A stretch of 64,000 nt of DNA from Emmonsiellopsis sp. PD_33 (GCA_032988165.1 JANTQF010000005.1:231511-295510); one strand, 5' to 3'; positions 44,701 to 59,187 are shown, counted from the stretch's first letter. Notes: generated by a model not told the origin, from the sequence alone. Translations and numbers: made by a program.

Positions 44701-45488
44701 GTGTTTTAATCCTACTACACCTCTTGCTTCGCTTGGTTCCCTTTGATCATACTTGCAGCCATGCCAGATAACAACATGATATATGGAATACTAGCCTTGA
44801 ATGGCAAGCTGGGTGATTATCACGCATGATGATAATCACATCCTTCCTACTTGAATGGGCTTCAGTGCTTATCCCTATATGCCAAGGGGAACAGCATCAA
44901 AGGCGGATAATCATCTTTGTCTCTTCAATGACATTGACCTTCATCAGAGGGGATCTGGGCTCACCAGTGTCAAGAGCATACTAGCTGCGCAAGATCGGCC
45001 AGCCATAGTCCACGGGCAATATAAATATATATATTCAACGTCTATGTTTCCCTCGCTCTTTCGCCTTCTGGAGATGCGATGGCGAGCTATCATTGACATT
45101 CATCTATAACAGTCATGAAGAGGGATCGCCTTCCTGATCCTTGTATTCCATTCTCCAAGAGTCAAGACCGGAGGCTATCCCGCCACAGGGGCTCTCATCA
45201 GTAAGTCTAGCCAACTAGAAAAAAACTAGTTTACGCTGATTAACAGTGAATTAGACCTACAACTTCGATGCACCTCAACTCATGGCTAATTGCGAGAAAC
45301 TCCATCCCATTTATGGTATCGACCTCGCTTTGTTGAAGCCCTCAGCTCTCCGCATGGTGTGCTGGATCATAACCTTCCATGCCGAGGATACTAAAAAATT
45401 CGGCTATTCGGCTAAATCAGCCGCTAATCGCTCTGCAAAGAGCCCTTACATCATTGCAACATCACTCAGCATGCATTTCGACGCTGGA

Positions 45489-45494
45489 TATAAA
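45489..45494 (+). promoter_or_regulatory. Possible TATA box of the MDR gene
   Basis: TATAAA about 90 nt upstream of the ATG at 45581. Confidence 0.4.
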
Positions 45495-45580
45495 CACGCC
45501 AGACCGGGCTCGATCAACATCCAAACCAATCCCTTATCGAAAGTCCCGAAGAGGTCTTTCTAACCCCCGAAACCGCCACA

Positions 45581-46811
45581 ATGCCCTACTCCATCACCCT
45601 CTCCACAGTCGACGGCAAACCCGGCAAACCCGGCCAGGTCTATTACCCTCTGTCCCTCAACACAGTTCCAATCCCTACCCCACAAGGCAGCGAGCTTCTC
45701 ATCAAAGTGAGTGCCGCTGCCCTGAACCACCGCGACCTCTTCTCCCGCCAACACCTCTACCCTGGCGTCACATTCGACGTGCCCATGCTCGCCGATGGCG
45801 TCGGCATTGTCGTCTCCGCCGGCCCAGACGTCAAGAACCCGCAGTCATGGATCCAGAAGCGCGTCGTGATGAACCCAGGTACCGGTTGGATTGATGCGGA
45901 GGAAGGTCCTGAGTCCCCTACAGGTTACTCGATCATGGGCGGCACAAAATTCAATGAGAAGGGCACGCTGCAGGAATACCTGACACTCGATGTCAGCGAG
46001 GTGGAAGAGGCGCCTGAACACTTGACGGATGCAGAGGCTGCCGCACTCCCATTAGCGGGTCTAACGGGGTGGCGGGCGTTGGTCACCAAGGCGGGTGCGA
46101 AGAACTCGAGCAAGGGGGCTGCGGTGCTGATAACGGGTATCGGAGGCGGGGTAGCGCTTATGGTCTTGCGGTTTGCGGTTGCGCGGGGTGTAGATGTCGT
46201 TGTGACGAGCTCGAGTGAGGAGAAGCTGAAGCGGGCTATCGAGCTGGGTGCTAAGGGGGGTGTGAACTATAAAGAGGACGGTTGGGAGAAGAAGGCTTTG
46301 AGCTTGCTACCTCAGGGAAAGAAGAACTTTGATGCGATTATTGATGGAGCGGGTGGGGATGCGATTGAGAAGTCGGTTAGGTTGCTGAAGGTATGTTCCC
46401 CCCCCTGTCTTTTTACTTCTAGGTGCGATTGAGTGTTTGTTTTATTCTACGAATGGATCTGCTCCGCCTTCTTCACACGAACAAAAAGTGCTAACACCGT
46501 TCCAACGCTCGCAGCCTGGCGGCGTTGTCTCCGTCTACGGCATGACCGTAGGCCCCAAAATGCCATTTACCATCCAAGCCACGCTCAAGAACATTGACGT
46601 CCGGGGTTCCACCATGGGCTCGCGAAAGGAATTCAAGGACATGGTCAATTTTGTCAGAGAGCACAAGGTCAAACCGATTATCAGCCGAACCGTGAAGGGG
46701 ATCGATAATATCAAGGAGATCGATGAGCTATTTGAAGATATGAAGCGTGGGAGCCAGTTTGGGAAACTTGTTATTGAGATTGCAAGTAGTGGGACTGATA
46801 GTAAGTTGTAA
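45581..46811 (+). CDS. Medium-chain dehydrogenase/reductase, quinone oxidoreductase-like (YogA-like)
   Basis: Predicted NAD(P)H-dependent oxidoreductase, cytosolic. Exons 45581-46390 and 46515-46811 join in phase 0 to 368 residues. The catalytic half shows LLIKVSAAALNHRDLFSRQ and VPMLADGVGIVVSAG, the MDR GroES-like domain. The coenzyme domain shows GLTGWRALV and AAVLITGIGGGVALMVLRFA (Rossmann loop), then DVVVTSSSEEKLKRAIELGA, the usual NADP-type Ser/Lys region. The catalytic-zinc Cys/His set of alcohol dehydrogenases is not evident, so the quinone-reductase or enoyl-reductase side of the family is more likely. PGGVVSVYG opens exon 2. Reading through the intron would truncate the protein soon after LLK. 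Confidence 0.92.
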
Positions 46812-49800
46812 ATATGTTTCGATTCTTTTAGGGAGATAAGGGGTTTCATGTGTTTGTGGTTTTCATATCCCCCTTTATGATCGTGAATACCTTGGATATT
46901 TTTGCTGCATGGGGCGTGCGAAACGAAGATATGTATATAAATTTCACTGATGTCCGCTTTCCGGCAGCCCGGATTGACTGAATCCGTACACGTACAACAG
47001 CTGATTGGGCTGGTTAACTCTGGTATAATGAATTTTATGACGCTCAATACGCAACTCCCTGAGTAAACGCACTTTAAGTACACGGGGTGGAGTAAATATA
47101 AGGATATTTAGGTCTGAGATAACTCTGAGCACGCAATGTATTTTGAATTGCATTTATTTTATTCTACAGATCTTCTATCTCGTTGAGCAAGCTCGAAAGG
47201 GTATATACATAGCCTCCCTGAACCTCCATTTAACAAATGTTATCACCACATAACGGAGAGTCAGTCCTTGCAATATATTTTTCTCCAAGAAATTAACAGC
47301 AGAGAGAAATATCCTCATGATCGAAAAGTACTTGGTACAGCTGTAAATTATATCAGTCTATGGACTATGTGGCTATATAAGTATGGTACCTCTATGTCCC
47401 GTCTCGAGTATGGCGCCATTGAAACCGCGCAACAGGAATTAGTTCAATTCAACAAACGGAACAAGACACTAAGTTACATAATTTATGGTAACAGGCATTT
47501 ATTGTGAAGCCATCCCAAAGACAGATAATATCATGGCCGTGGTGATCAAGGTTTCCCCTATTGTTTCTGCAAGAACTCTCACTTGGCGCCACGGGGGGGG
47601 GGCTTGAATTCAGGAATTGAGCTACCATTTTGCGTGTGGATGATGAAGGCAATGCATAAGTATGAATTATCGTGGCTTGTTAGGTCTTTGCGTGGTAGTC
47701 TCAAGCTCGTCTCCATACTTGCAAAGAAAAGGGATTGATTAGGAGTTGCTAGCTGGAGCTTCAATGCGTATGTTGAGGATAGGAAGTGGAAGACAATTTG
47801 AGAAGGAAGACAAAGTAAGATGTACGTCCTGAAGAACTAATAGCATTCTTCTGTATACTACCAGTAGTTAGGAAAATAGCAGTATTAATTGGATATGGTC
47901 GCTATTGTCGCAGATGGAGAAGAGGAAGGGTAGAAGAGGAGGTATACATTGTAGTCCACCCCGATAAAGTCCAACGTCGAAGGCTTGAGAAATTACGAAT
48001 ATTTCGACTTTAGAAGTTGTGCAATAGCAATTACAATTTCTTGGAATGTATTGAGCATTTTCCTATGGGTGGTCGTCTCCATATAAAAGGAGCTAGGCCG
48101 ATTTTCAACCACAGGGGAACAGCAAATTCATATGGAAAGCTGCATCTAAAGGAAACATTGAAATTATTTCAAGAATCTACTCAGCCGTTGGGAGATAGGT
48201 TATAGCTTATCCTGTTTGTTTATATAAAACGGAGGAAGGAATATAGTGACTGTCTTGATAAGTAAAGGGATTAACAGCCAGGAAGCTGAACTTGGCGATG
48301 ATAAACTCGCATAGCCCAGATTAAAGAAATGTCCTTTTAGCAGCTAGCCGTATGATATCTTCACTACATGAAGATACACCCTTTCTATGGGTTGATCACC
48401 AACGATGTCGCGCCATATTCACAAAGGAAGAAAGGGGGCGGCATATCCAAGGCAAATATTAGATCCCTCACCCCTTTCCACGCGATGGTTCCATTGGTTC
48501 CGATAGGAGGTTAATAGTTGTATATAATAGCAACAGAAGGCAAAAGAAGAAGAGCGGATATTAGTAACAGTTGCGTTTGAAAGAACGCATGTTCTTATGA
48601 CTTCTATGGGGCCAATCATCCCTTGAGATGGAGATTTTGGAATCCATGGCCTCATGGCTGTCGCTGGAATACCAAAACATGAGAAGAACGATTTCTCTCG
48701 GGGTTATACTCATTCTGCGGCGCAGAAAGCTGTGGAACCAACTCGCCCTCACTGTTGAACACCAAGGAACGCCTGAGAGTAGAGCTTGCGCGAAAAAGAG
48801 TCTGTCACAATCTTAGCCATTTGTTATATACCAGTAGCGGGGAAATTCGCCATAGACAATAACCTAACTCGGATTATACAACCATTCGAGATAATTCCAA
48901 CCCGTCATCATCTCGCACAAAACCGGATGGGACTGCCGAAAGCTTTCCTGTTGGAATGATGATATCACACATCCAACAATTTGGCACGAAAAAAAAAGAA
49001 GAAACGAAAAAGAAATGTTCCCTGCTACGGATGATGCCAGTAGCAATCGGGATCCGGCCCGCCTCAATGACTGCTATATAGAGTCAAATATTGCAGCAAA
49101 AACATTGTTCGCGTCACGATAACATACAACCACGGAGCAGATCGCGGCCAAGGACAAATTGAGCGAGATGAAGATCTTCTCATTGTTTCCCGTTCATACT
49201 TGGAGTAATCCTGGCCAATGGAGCCTTCATTCCCTCCTCCTTGAGTGGCACCACATATATCGGACAAGGGACAAGATTGTTGGCTGTTTTTGAATATACA
49301 GCCGACACGCCACAAAGAAAAGAAGAAAATTCCCCGATCGATGAATCGAGATCAGAGCCCGCTGTTGTGTAAAACTGGAAAAAAAAACAGCAACAAACCA
49401 AGGCAGATCAAACTATCACAGAAAACAAGCACAGCAAGCAACAGCATGATGCCATCACGGCATAATCCAAACGATGTCGCTGCATACTACCACCCACCAT
49501 CTTGACATCTTGCAGACTAATTCCCTGCCAGCCATGGAAGTTTACCCATCGGTGGTATTGCCGATATTAACTCCCCCCAAGGAATATTCGCAACCTTGCA
49601 CGCCTCCTTACAGCAGCCGTTGGATAGTATGGATGCTATGAATAGAAAATGGCCCAGCCGCTAACTGATTTTTATCAATCAAGGTTTGCGCCAATCGGTG
49701 CTCGACGCTGCGTTTGGAGCGGATTTTCCGTCGTCATCGGGAAAATTTGCTCTTCTTTCTTCCTTTCTCTGGATGTGGCTGGAATCCTTGAGGCAATCAC

Positions 49801-52555
49801 TGCAATAAGAGGGCATATTATTGCTGTGAACAACTTGCATGAACATGGAGATTTATATTATTTCTTCATTAACACCTACACTGTGGGTCTGTTATTGCAT
49901 GGTGCTAATGGATTTCACAGGGGAAGCTGATTCACATTGATGAGGATTCCGCTCAATTCTTCACGAGCGAAGAGAGCAAACCGGGAGTTGCGCATGTTCG
50001 ATCTTGCAACGACGAACCATAACTATTCCCCGAGTTATGATTGGCTCCTTATCGTCGATTTCGTCTGCATTATCAATGATATTATACCCCTCGGGAACCC
50101 TGTTTTAAAACCGCGCTCCGGCTCTATGGTGAGACATCGGACATGGAACCTGTCCCGGCTTCGCAGAGCGCGAGGGGAGAAGACCCAAACCAATCCACCA
50201 ACAAGGACGCACAATCGCGGAAAATAAACAAAAATTGAAAGGCGCCGAAATACAGATGGTCCCTCTTGGCCCCTTTCATTGTGTCGGATTTATCAATCGC
50301 GGGGCTGTGGAATCTTGATTATTAGTTTCCTTCACAAGGCGCGTGGTGTGTGGAGTACTCTCCACGGTATGCCTTGATGAGTATTCATGCTTCTTTATGA
50401 TTCGATGTAATCCATGGGCTTTGGACGGGTTCGTTGATATTTTTCTCAGCTGGCACTGAACGTTCATGCATCCCAGATGGAAATCTGCCTTAGCGGGGTT
50501 TCTTCCTTCTGGAACAAACTACCCATTTGACGGGACGTTGAAACCGGTATGATGCACTCGGGTTCGCCGTGTGGAGTTACTTGGGATCAAGGATTTTATT
50601 TCTCCTGGTAAAAGGGAAAGGGGCCACACTCAAACCCACTGCGGCTCCTACTCCCGTCAAAGCTTCTCTAGAAGGGGAATATTCTCCGTGAGAATTCCCG
50701 ACTCGGGCACTCGGGAAGAAGGAAACCATCTGGAGCGCGAGAACTGCTTCGAACGCTTGTTAGTCTGTACCCGCTGCATAATCATGTCTCATGGAATTGG
50801 GCTAGAGGTGGACCTATCAACAATGGCTGAATTTGAGAAAACCATCACCTTTTACCCTTTCCGCATCCTCAGTGGGTTTTCTCTAGGAACCAGCAAATGA
50901 TTTGCGTCCGACACTGAAAAGTCGATCCACAGTCCTTCAATCTTTCTATTTATATACTACCTATTTCAAAAGAACCCTATTTAATCGTATAGCTGTCTTT
51001 CAGACCGTTACCGGGATTGTTCATGATTGGCATGAGCTTTGGCGGTATGGGGCATATGAGCTTTTCCTTCTTTTGTCCGAACCAACCAAACCATCATGAC
51101 TATTGCCTGAAGAGAAACAAGCGGAGCAAAAAGAGACATGCTTGGTCTTTAGAAGAACCACCCCGGGACGGGGCATCAGCTCAACAAGGAACGGGCATGG
51201 CTTGCACCCCACCTGCCCAACCCCCTACCCCTGACTGAAGCTTCCCCCGTGTCTCAGAACTTCTAGAAGACCTTGATGAGTTCCATCGCACGGACGAACA
51301 TAATGGCAATGCAGAGTCGGATCTACACGCTTCATAAGTTAGCCCCCCCCGAAGGTACAAGCAGATGGGACTTGATACCCATCCATTACCCCTTTCTCTT
51401 CAACCACCCTAGTACACAGTGCTTAATTGGTTCGCTCCCTCCGTTTTTTAGGGCCCCGAGATGACGACGACGACATGTAAGACACTTTAACCTCGCATTT
51501 TGGCTTGGGGATGATCAACGGACATGCATTGAGTTTGCTGCCCTGAGCTAAATATAGGACACAAAGCGTACCTGAGCATCTACTCCCTCTGCCATACTCT
51601 TCTAGTTTGCCGCCAACAATTACATACCCCCGATGACATCCTACACCCCTTGAATCATTATCGAGAGCACAGCACACTACCTACTACCTACCCCACCATT
51701 CCTTTTTCGAGACAGTCAGGGTCCATGCTTGTTGCGTTTTCGTCTTCCTCCGAGCATATGGGGGGGGGGTGTCTTTCTTCTTTCGCAGGATGAATAGTAT
51801 ATGGGTAGGATATTTTTGAACCCCCACTCCACACTGTTACCATCAGGTAACTCCCCCGTCTCCCACAAGACACATGCGTATAGAGACTAAGTTTGGATAG
51901 TGCGGTTAGGTTTCACTTTCTTCAAAGCTATGGGTTAGACCTCCGTTGAGGGTTGGATTTGGGATTTCTCCCCTGCACATTTCCTCCCCGATGCACTGTG
52001 GTAGTAGCCCCTGAGATGGAGAGGGAGGTGGAAAACAGGGAAGCGATGATAAACCTGATGTGATAGTTCTTCTGGCTGGCATTGATTGACCGGCGTTTTC
52101 GAAGGCAGTCGTCATCACTCCCGCCGTCATCACCTGCCCACTTAGTTCATTTACGATAGTTGCATCTAGGCGGTATCTCATAGCTTGAGATGCATAGTTG
52201 ACGTTCAGGCTTGTCGAAGAATTTTATAATTGCCTTATTACCGTCTGGGCATGCATAAAAAAAGCCCCTTATGGATTATTTTTGGAAATAAAAAAAGGGG
52301 ATTTATGATTACCCCATCAACCAACGTGGTTAGGCACTATACCATGCTTTTACATGAGAATGTGATATGTATCTATCTATTCGAGCCCCTAGCTCCCCCC
52401 AGTCAGGGAGAACGGTTTTTCATGTGGCGTACAAGTGGAGGGCAACCTTGTACCGGAGCTAGCCATGTGCCATGTTCAGGGATGGGCTACAGAGTACATG
52501 CGTAGTTACTAATACTCATTATTGTTATCCATCCGCGTTTTTCAGACGGCTCACA

Positions 52556-54580
52556 TCAGGTGCGGCCACGATCAAACACTCTCCTGGCTCCTTTCTGTAG
52601 AGTGATTTTGTCTTCCAAGGTTGTGGAGCGCATGATAGGTCTAAAGAGACCTATGAAGAGCTTCGGGGCCTCGACTCTCTGGCATGGTTCCTTAACTTCA
52701 TAGAACCGAGAGCGTTTGACAAACAGGAATTGGTTGACAGGCATGGTCGTAGATTTCATATGGCGCAGATAATCCGCCGTAAAGTACGCCGTGACCAGGC
52801 GCAACTGCGTTCCATGAACTGTCAATAGGTATGACTCCTCGTCTTGATTCGAAGGATCCAGTCGTTGTCTAGCTAGGGGCTGGCCTAGGCGCTCGGCTAT
52901 CAAGCATAGTTCTCATCGTATTGATCATTTGTCGCGGACGTCGGTTCTCGATGGTGCTCAGATAGCCTCCATTAGGTCTCCAAAATCTGAAGGAGAAGTG
53001 GAATATAATGAGAATGAGTTCTGCTTCTTTCTTGCTGGGGTGGAGGGCTCACCATTTAGAGTAAATTATGGTACGTGCGACAATAGTACAAACTTCTCGG
53101 GTGCCACATCGTCAAAAGCAAGGACTCGGAGCGCCCCCAGATGTTTGACATCCTAGTGCGAACCCGAAACGTGAAGTTCAGGAGCTGTCAAATTACTCGG
53201 ACGGTTCTCGACGGCCTCTGAATTTGCTGTAAACAGCTCGTGAGAGGTGGGGGTATACTTCGTGATGGCTCAAGCCTCAACTTTTCAGGTAGGTATGAAA
53301 CTGAATATAGGATTGATACGTTGGCAGGTTGCTCATGTTTGCACTTTATACCTGCGGGCCAGCATCATATTATGATGCTGAGTGGTGAAGAAAGTGCCAT
53401 ATTCATCCATAGCTTCCATTGACCTGGCACATTCATCAAAGTATTCACTGAGCATCTTCAACAATGGAAAATGCTGGCCTCCTTTCATTAACCAGAATCT
53501 TGCCACTGTGGTTAAACTTCACTCACTGGCTCTAACCTTTGGAGTGCCTTCACTCTTTACATACATTCTGTATGAGTCCAAGCATGGCCTTCACATATTC
53601 CCTCCGACCATCCTGCTCAATCAGGTTGTAGGGGCCAGACCGGAGGATCGTCAGAGGGTCACTAGGGACTTTATGGAGTAACAGATCCTCTAGGTAAGGC
53701 TTAGACACCACCCCCTTGTTGAATTGGAATGTTGTTCCCTTCATACTGACGACCAATATGCCGTGGGACTCTATGGAAGTATCTCGTTCGTGTTTGAGGA
53801 TCGCCTGGAAGAGGATATAGGGGACTATATCTTTTAGAGAGCAAAGCTGATCCTGAGTTCCTTTACTCCTACCCTAGTTATTGGAACTCGTTAACTGGTT
53901 AATTGTAACTAAATCTGCATATCGAAGGATATACCTTACCACGAAGATTGCAAGCGGTAGATCTAGGTCTGTATACTTATAGTAGACACCAATGTTATTG
54001 AGCTCACCACGGATATGCAAGGAAGCCAAATGGAAAGGAAGGAAATGATGGACGGCAGCTCCTGTTTGCATCCATTATTAGCTCTTTCGTACTTGACTGC
54101 CATAAGTTGCAATTTGATAGGGCCACGCAGGCGAAAATTTACAAGTTTTTAGGGTGAGCAAGGCCAAGAAAACGAAGCGCAATATCAAATGGCTGATACG
54201 GAATTCGCCCGTCTGGGGAGTCCATATTGGCGTTCCAGAGGTCCCAGAAAACGCTGCAGAACGGACCGCCATGCCATGACTGGATATTGGAGTACTCGGG
54301 CCCTGCAAAGTCCGCCGCAAGAGATTTGAATACTACAAGAAAGCCAATCTTTTAGTGGTGAGGTTCTCATCTCAGCAGATTTCCCTGGCTTTTATTGCAA
54401 GATGGGAAAGATTTGGTCCATACATGGATCATCATCCATGGGCAGGCATGTGCGGCCTACTATGGCTGCGATATCAACATTGTCGTGCTGCTCAATTTGC
54501 AGTCCAACTAACTGTGCGGATGACCATTTGTGAGGCTTCTTGAAAAGGCCTGGGACATATAGTGGCGAACCTGGCTCCAT
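52556..54580 (-). pseudogene. Decayed protein-coding gene, family not recognised
   Basis: Minus-strand reading resumes in different frames over about 2 kb, as in a gene broken by stops and frameshifts. From the 5' end: an ATG at 54580 opens MEPGSPLYVPGLFKKPHKW and IEQHDNVDIAAIVGR, stopped by TAA at 54392; then FAGPEYSNIQSWHGGPFCSV and DSPDGRIPYQPFDIALRFLG; then DIVPYILFQAILKHERD, GTTFQFNKGVVSKPYLEDLL and NLIEQDGRREYVKAMLGLI (around 53.5-53.9 kb); then MLSEYFDECARSMEAMDEYG; last LDPSNQDEESYLLTVHGTQL and FLFVKRSRFYEVKEPCQRVE, ending at 52556. The original may have had 600 or more residues. I have a vague impression of a multicopy fungal family but cannot name it. Confidence 0.6.
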
Positions 54581-55216
54581 ATTTGATACTTAGCTGAAGT
54601 TATTGTATGCTGTGAGCCCGAGAGGTAGGCAAAGAATGAACTGCGATGTATGGAGTCGTCAGAGCTCGTCACTTGGATTAGTATGTTAAAAGTATACCGA
54701 TCACATGACCTCTTGGCGGTTACCGAGGTACCCCTACCTGGGACATCACCTCTATCAGCCTTGTCACCCCTATTACCTCTACCATCCGCATTGCACACTG
54801 CTCGCTGCTCACTGGAGTATCTCTCTCGCTATTGGCCTATTACTAAATAGACAGTGAACGACCTCTCCCCTATCCTCGGAAAATCCCCTGAGCTTCTTCC
54901 TCGGAAATTCTAAAGGTAGCCACAAGAGTCGAAGCCAAGCAATCCACAGCACGCCGAAAAAAAAAAATGCCTGGGCCGCTGAAAATCAATAGCTCCGGAG
55001 AGACCCATGTGGTTACCGTTCCGTATGCCGGAGAACGCCCCCCATATTTTTAGCCCGATAGAGACGGATCTAACGGATAGCATCGCGGAAATCCTAGTTC
55101 GAATCTTTTTGTACGAAGACCGACACTGTTCCGACAGGCTACAGCCGGCCCCCGGGTGAAGAGAAGAGGGATAACGAGATGACCCACTATGACGGAAGAG
55201 TAGAAAGAGCGATATA

Positions 55217-55234
55217 GAGAGAGAGAGAGAGAGA
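55217..55234. repeat. GA dinucleotide microsatellite
   Basis: Nine uninterrupted AG/GA units. Confidence 0.85.
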
Positions 55235-58200
55235 CAAAAAAAGGGTCCTTGAACGGACCCAATGACCGCCCTTTTCCATGTGATGAAAACCTTTGTTCGT
55301 GCCCGAGCTTTCCATGCTGAATTTTTGGGAATTTTGGCTTTTAGAGTTCGGGAAAGATTTTAGGTTTTTACCTGTCCAAGGAGAGCTGTTGACAAGGTGA
55401 TGTTGTTGCTGTTAAAAATAGCATTCTCTACCTACCTGCGGTTCAGTCGACGCCTTGAGGGAAGCCACATTTTATTCATTGGCTTGGGGCATAATGATGA
55501 AAAAGCTGGAGCCTTTTGTCAACAGCTCCCTAGCTGGATAACTGTGTAGTTACTGTTGCACTCTAGCAGATGATGAGGTCAGCAAAAAGGGTTTTGGCAG
55601 GTCTGGTAGGTCCAACGTCAATCACGGACAGATCATGCCGATCGATTGCGGGCATCCATCGCTGCATTCCAAAAAACAAAAAAAAAAAAGGGAAAAAAAA
55701 CAAAAAAAAAACCTTCGATCTCAAAGGGCAAAGTGCAAGCGAGGGCCCCAAGCGTCTCGCGCGAACTGCGGGCTACCCGATCCATCTGCGGCCTGTGAGT
55801 GGTGGAGTTCCACTCGCACACCCGGTTGACAGTCCTATTTATAGCACGGAACTCGCATGGTTTCATGGGCGTCAGGTGGCATCATTCGTCGTATTCAACT
55901 TTTTCCCCCGTGGTTGGTGGGCAGAAATACAATACCGAGGGCGAAAAACAATCCAAATGGTTTCTGTCGCATGGCATCACGGCAATATCAATGATGTTTT
56001 TCAGAACTGTATTGGCAAGAGCTGGTGCTAGCAAACTGCATCGACAGTCGAGCAGAATCAGCGATCAGGACTCGTCCTAGAGGCCGGAAGTGAAACATCC
56101 TCGGTGATCTCCAATCCTGCCACGCCCTATGGAGTATGGCTGGGTTTAAACCGTTTTGTCTTTCAGCACAGCCTCATGGCATCGCTCGGAGAAGAAAACG
56201 ACTGGCTAGTGGGTGGAGGAGAGAAAATGATTGGTGGCAGGAATCGGCAACTCCATACAGAGAGAGGGAAAGGAACCCTTTTTTCCATCATGTTCTGCTT
56301 TTGACCGATTTCTGCTCGTATGCAACATGGTGGAAAATAGCACAATTACCAATGTTACGGTTACAAGAACATGCTGGCCATGCTGACAGCAAGCAAAAAT
56401 AAATAAATAAACCGGCTGTGATTAGTCAAGGCGCATCCTGTCGAATCAGAACAGGTGGCCACTGTCACTCGATGGATTACTATTTATTGCCCGCGAATCA
56501 TCCTATCTGGCGAGAGTCGCCGCCCCGGAAACCTTATGCACAGAGTAAAGCACGTGTATTAATTCCAGCGGGACATGGCTCCGTTTGGCATTGAGGAGAT
56601 ACCCCGCGGGTATGCTTGCTGACCGCGATCACGATTTCTGCTGGTTGACAGCGTCTGCAGAGGCTGTCGAGTCCGATGGATGCTGCTGGCTGACCATCCG
56701 ATCCCTGTCGTGTTCAAGCAGCTGAGAGGGAGACAGAGCCGTGGAGGGAGAGAGAGAGGCGGTGGAGCGGTGCTGGTTCCCTCTCAATAATACAGTCACT
56801 CCTCTAGATAACCATCCCAGTACGTAAGTAATAAAGCAATAGATCCAGGCAGAAGATTGATTGCAAGCAACTTATTTCAATAATAGCACGGATGAAGTAA
56901 TTCTCAGTTATTAACTGGGAAGCGTAGACTCCAGAGGGACCGCAGTGGAGAGCGTATCCAGACATTGCATTTGGGCCTTTTCCCCCCCAGACACGCCCTA
57001 GACCTGGTTCAACCCCCGGATCGGTCATTCGGAGGCTGCTTAGCTGGACTGGGTATGGCTGGGTTAGGGTATGATGCTATCCATCCATCCAGATCCATGC
57101 CTCGCTTGATGTCAACGACTGGGCGATAGCCCTGCAAGCTGCTGGGAAAGCCCCGTCTCCTGCCGCTAGCACCACTCTATCTTCGTTTTAGCATTTACCC
57201 GTGGTGGGGGGGAAAAGAAGGCCGCCGTGGTGGGTTGGCGTTGAAGTCACCGTCGTCTTGTTCAAGTTGGGCGCCCGCTAGCCCGTTTCCTGCTGCGTCT
57301 TCCGCCTCTCGTCTCCTCGCCTCTTCCCTTCTTCTACTCCTCGTCTCCCCCCCCTCTCGCTCCAGCATCTTCAATGACGACCTGAATTATAGTAATTATT
57401 TTTCTTTTCCTGTTTTTTGTTTCGTTGCACACCCACACTCGCTCTTGTTCAACGAAATTACGTTCGCTACCTTTTTTTTGTGTCCTCTTTTACTTTGTTG
57501 AGAAAAAGAACGAAACGAAAAGCAAGGAAGAAAAAAATAAAAAAAAAGAAAGGAAGGAAGAAGTACGGAAGAAAAGAAGAAGACGAAGAACAGTAGCCAG
57601 AAGAAAACGATTGGCAAGGACTGCAACAGCGCCTTTATCTATCGATTTCTCCCGCACTTGGTCGACTTCATCGCCAGCCTGATCGTTGGACAGCATCGTT
57701 CGTTACGGTGTCCGCGCTGTATCACCGAAGGCCTTGTGAAATCTCCGAGCATTTTCATACATACCATTTACCGCCAGCCACCTCGAGGCCGACATCAAGT
57801 GACTGAAAGATAAAAGGGAAAAAAGCGGAGGAGCTGTGACGGGAAGGGAGAGCAAAAAGAGGAAGAATCCCGATCCGAAGAGTTACAGCAGCAGATAGAG
57901 CGCAGTAAACGCACCCCCTCCATCGGTGTCCATCGCTGTCTGCGCAGCCCTTCGTTGGCTTCTCCCATCCAAGGCTACCATAGTACCCTGCCGTGTCCGT
58001 CGTTTGTCTGTGGATTCTGACGGGAAGGGGAGAACCAATTTTTACCACGCCATCCCCGGCGAAACGAACATCTAATTTACCCGACTCTACGATTAATCTC
58101 ATCTCCCCCAGTCACCCATTCCCAATCTTGTCAAGGCCCCCTTCTCATCGGTCCGCATCCGTTTTTTCCGGCGAGGTCATCTATATCAACCCACCGTCCC

Positions 58201-58591
58201 ATTGAAATCCCGCCCAACCGCCTTTTGGTCACATGACACCTATATATCGAAGCTCCCCAGTCAACCATACTCTATCAACCTCGCTCTAAACCATTGCTTG
58301 ACGAACTCACTGTCTGCTGTTTTGGAATACAATAGCAGAAGCCTTCCCCAGCGTCCCCCTGTAAGGTTAGTGGTGGTTCCGTGCAGTTGTTTTCCTTCGT
58401 CTTATTGCTTTTACTATCGCCAGCCGAGCGTTTCCCCGTCTCCCCGTTTCCCCTACCCATAATATCCCTAGACTGTGGATCGTGCTTGACAAGCTCTATC
58501 CCAGCTTGTAGTTTTATTGTCTCGTTGCACTGCTTGTTTTATTGAGCAAGACCCTCCTTGTTGCCCACGGTTCTGTTTAACTGCGTTTGAC

Positions 58592-59187
58592 ATGGCCTCT
58601 TTGCCGATAGCTAACTTGGTTCGTCTATCTAGGCCCATATCAACCGCCAATATATCCGTGTCTCTTTGATAATCTACAAGATTTCAAACTGTAGCGGCAT
58701 CCATCCACCGATTCTTTAGTCACTCGGTGAGCAATTCTCTGAAAATGGCTGCAGGAGGCCGTTGCTCCTGTTTTGAAATGTGCTCAGTCTAATCAATGAA
58801 ATAGTTCACTGCGCCATTTGTTTATATTCTCAACTATCGTTTAGCTTGCTTTACCCTCCCGAAACTCGACCGGACTAGGGTGTCCAGAACCAGTTCCCGC
58901 ATCCCCATAGCTTTCACCGTATCCCCTTGAAGCTATCGGACGCCTTTCACGGGATCATCCAAAGAAATCGCTATCCGATATTCTTTCAGTGCCCTCACCC
59001 AACTTTCGTCCATTGTCAGTTGTCCCTCTAGCTCAAAGATCTAAGGAAGACAATTCTCCTTAGCGTCCTTTCGCCAGGGCCCGTGAGTTCACAGCAAGCA
59101 TTGGTCTTCGTCTCACATCCAGAACCACGGTTCTATATGTTGATTCGGAGTCTTTGTTTTGTAACCAATTTTTTTGAGGCCCATTAA
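58592..59187 (+). promoter_or_regulatory. uORF-rich leader of medA
   Basis: At least four short upstream frames precede the medA coding region: 58592-58669 (25 codons plus stop), 58745-58792 (15), 58796-58804 (two codons, Met-Lys) and 59137-59187 (16). A further probable leader intron runs 59371-59531 (GTATGT donor, TTGCTAACC branch region, TTAG acceptor). The transcript start is unknown, so which uORFs are in the mRNA is inferred. Confidence 0.5.

Larger units (their letters stand above)
42876..45580. other. Intergenic, 2.7 kb, AT-rich with repeat debris
   Basis: No intact gene. The middle (about 43.5-44.7 kb) is AT-rich and repeat-like (separate entry). The right end holds the promoter of the MDR gene, including a TATAAA. 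Confidence 0.5.

Noticed and set aside
49649..50227. Adjacent plus-strand frames (93 and 96 codons) in the gene desert
   Set aside because: No domain, signal or convincing splice sites; length is within chance expectation.
55070..55110. GTTCGAATC near 55098 as a tRNA T-loop
   Set aside because: Flanking bases do not form the T-stem and no acceptor or anticodon arm can be built.
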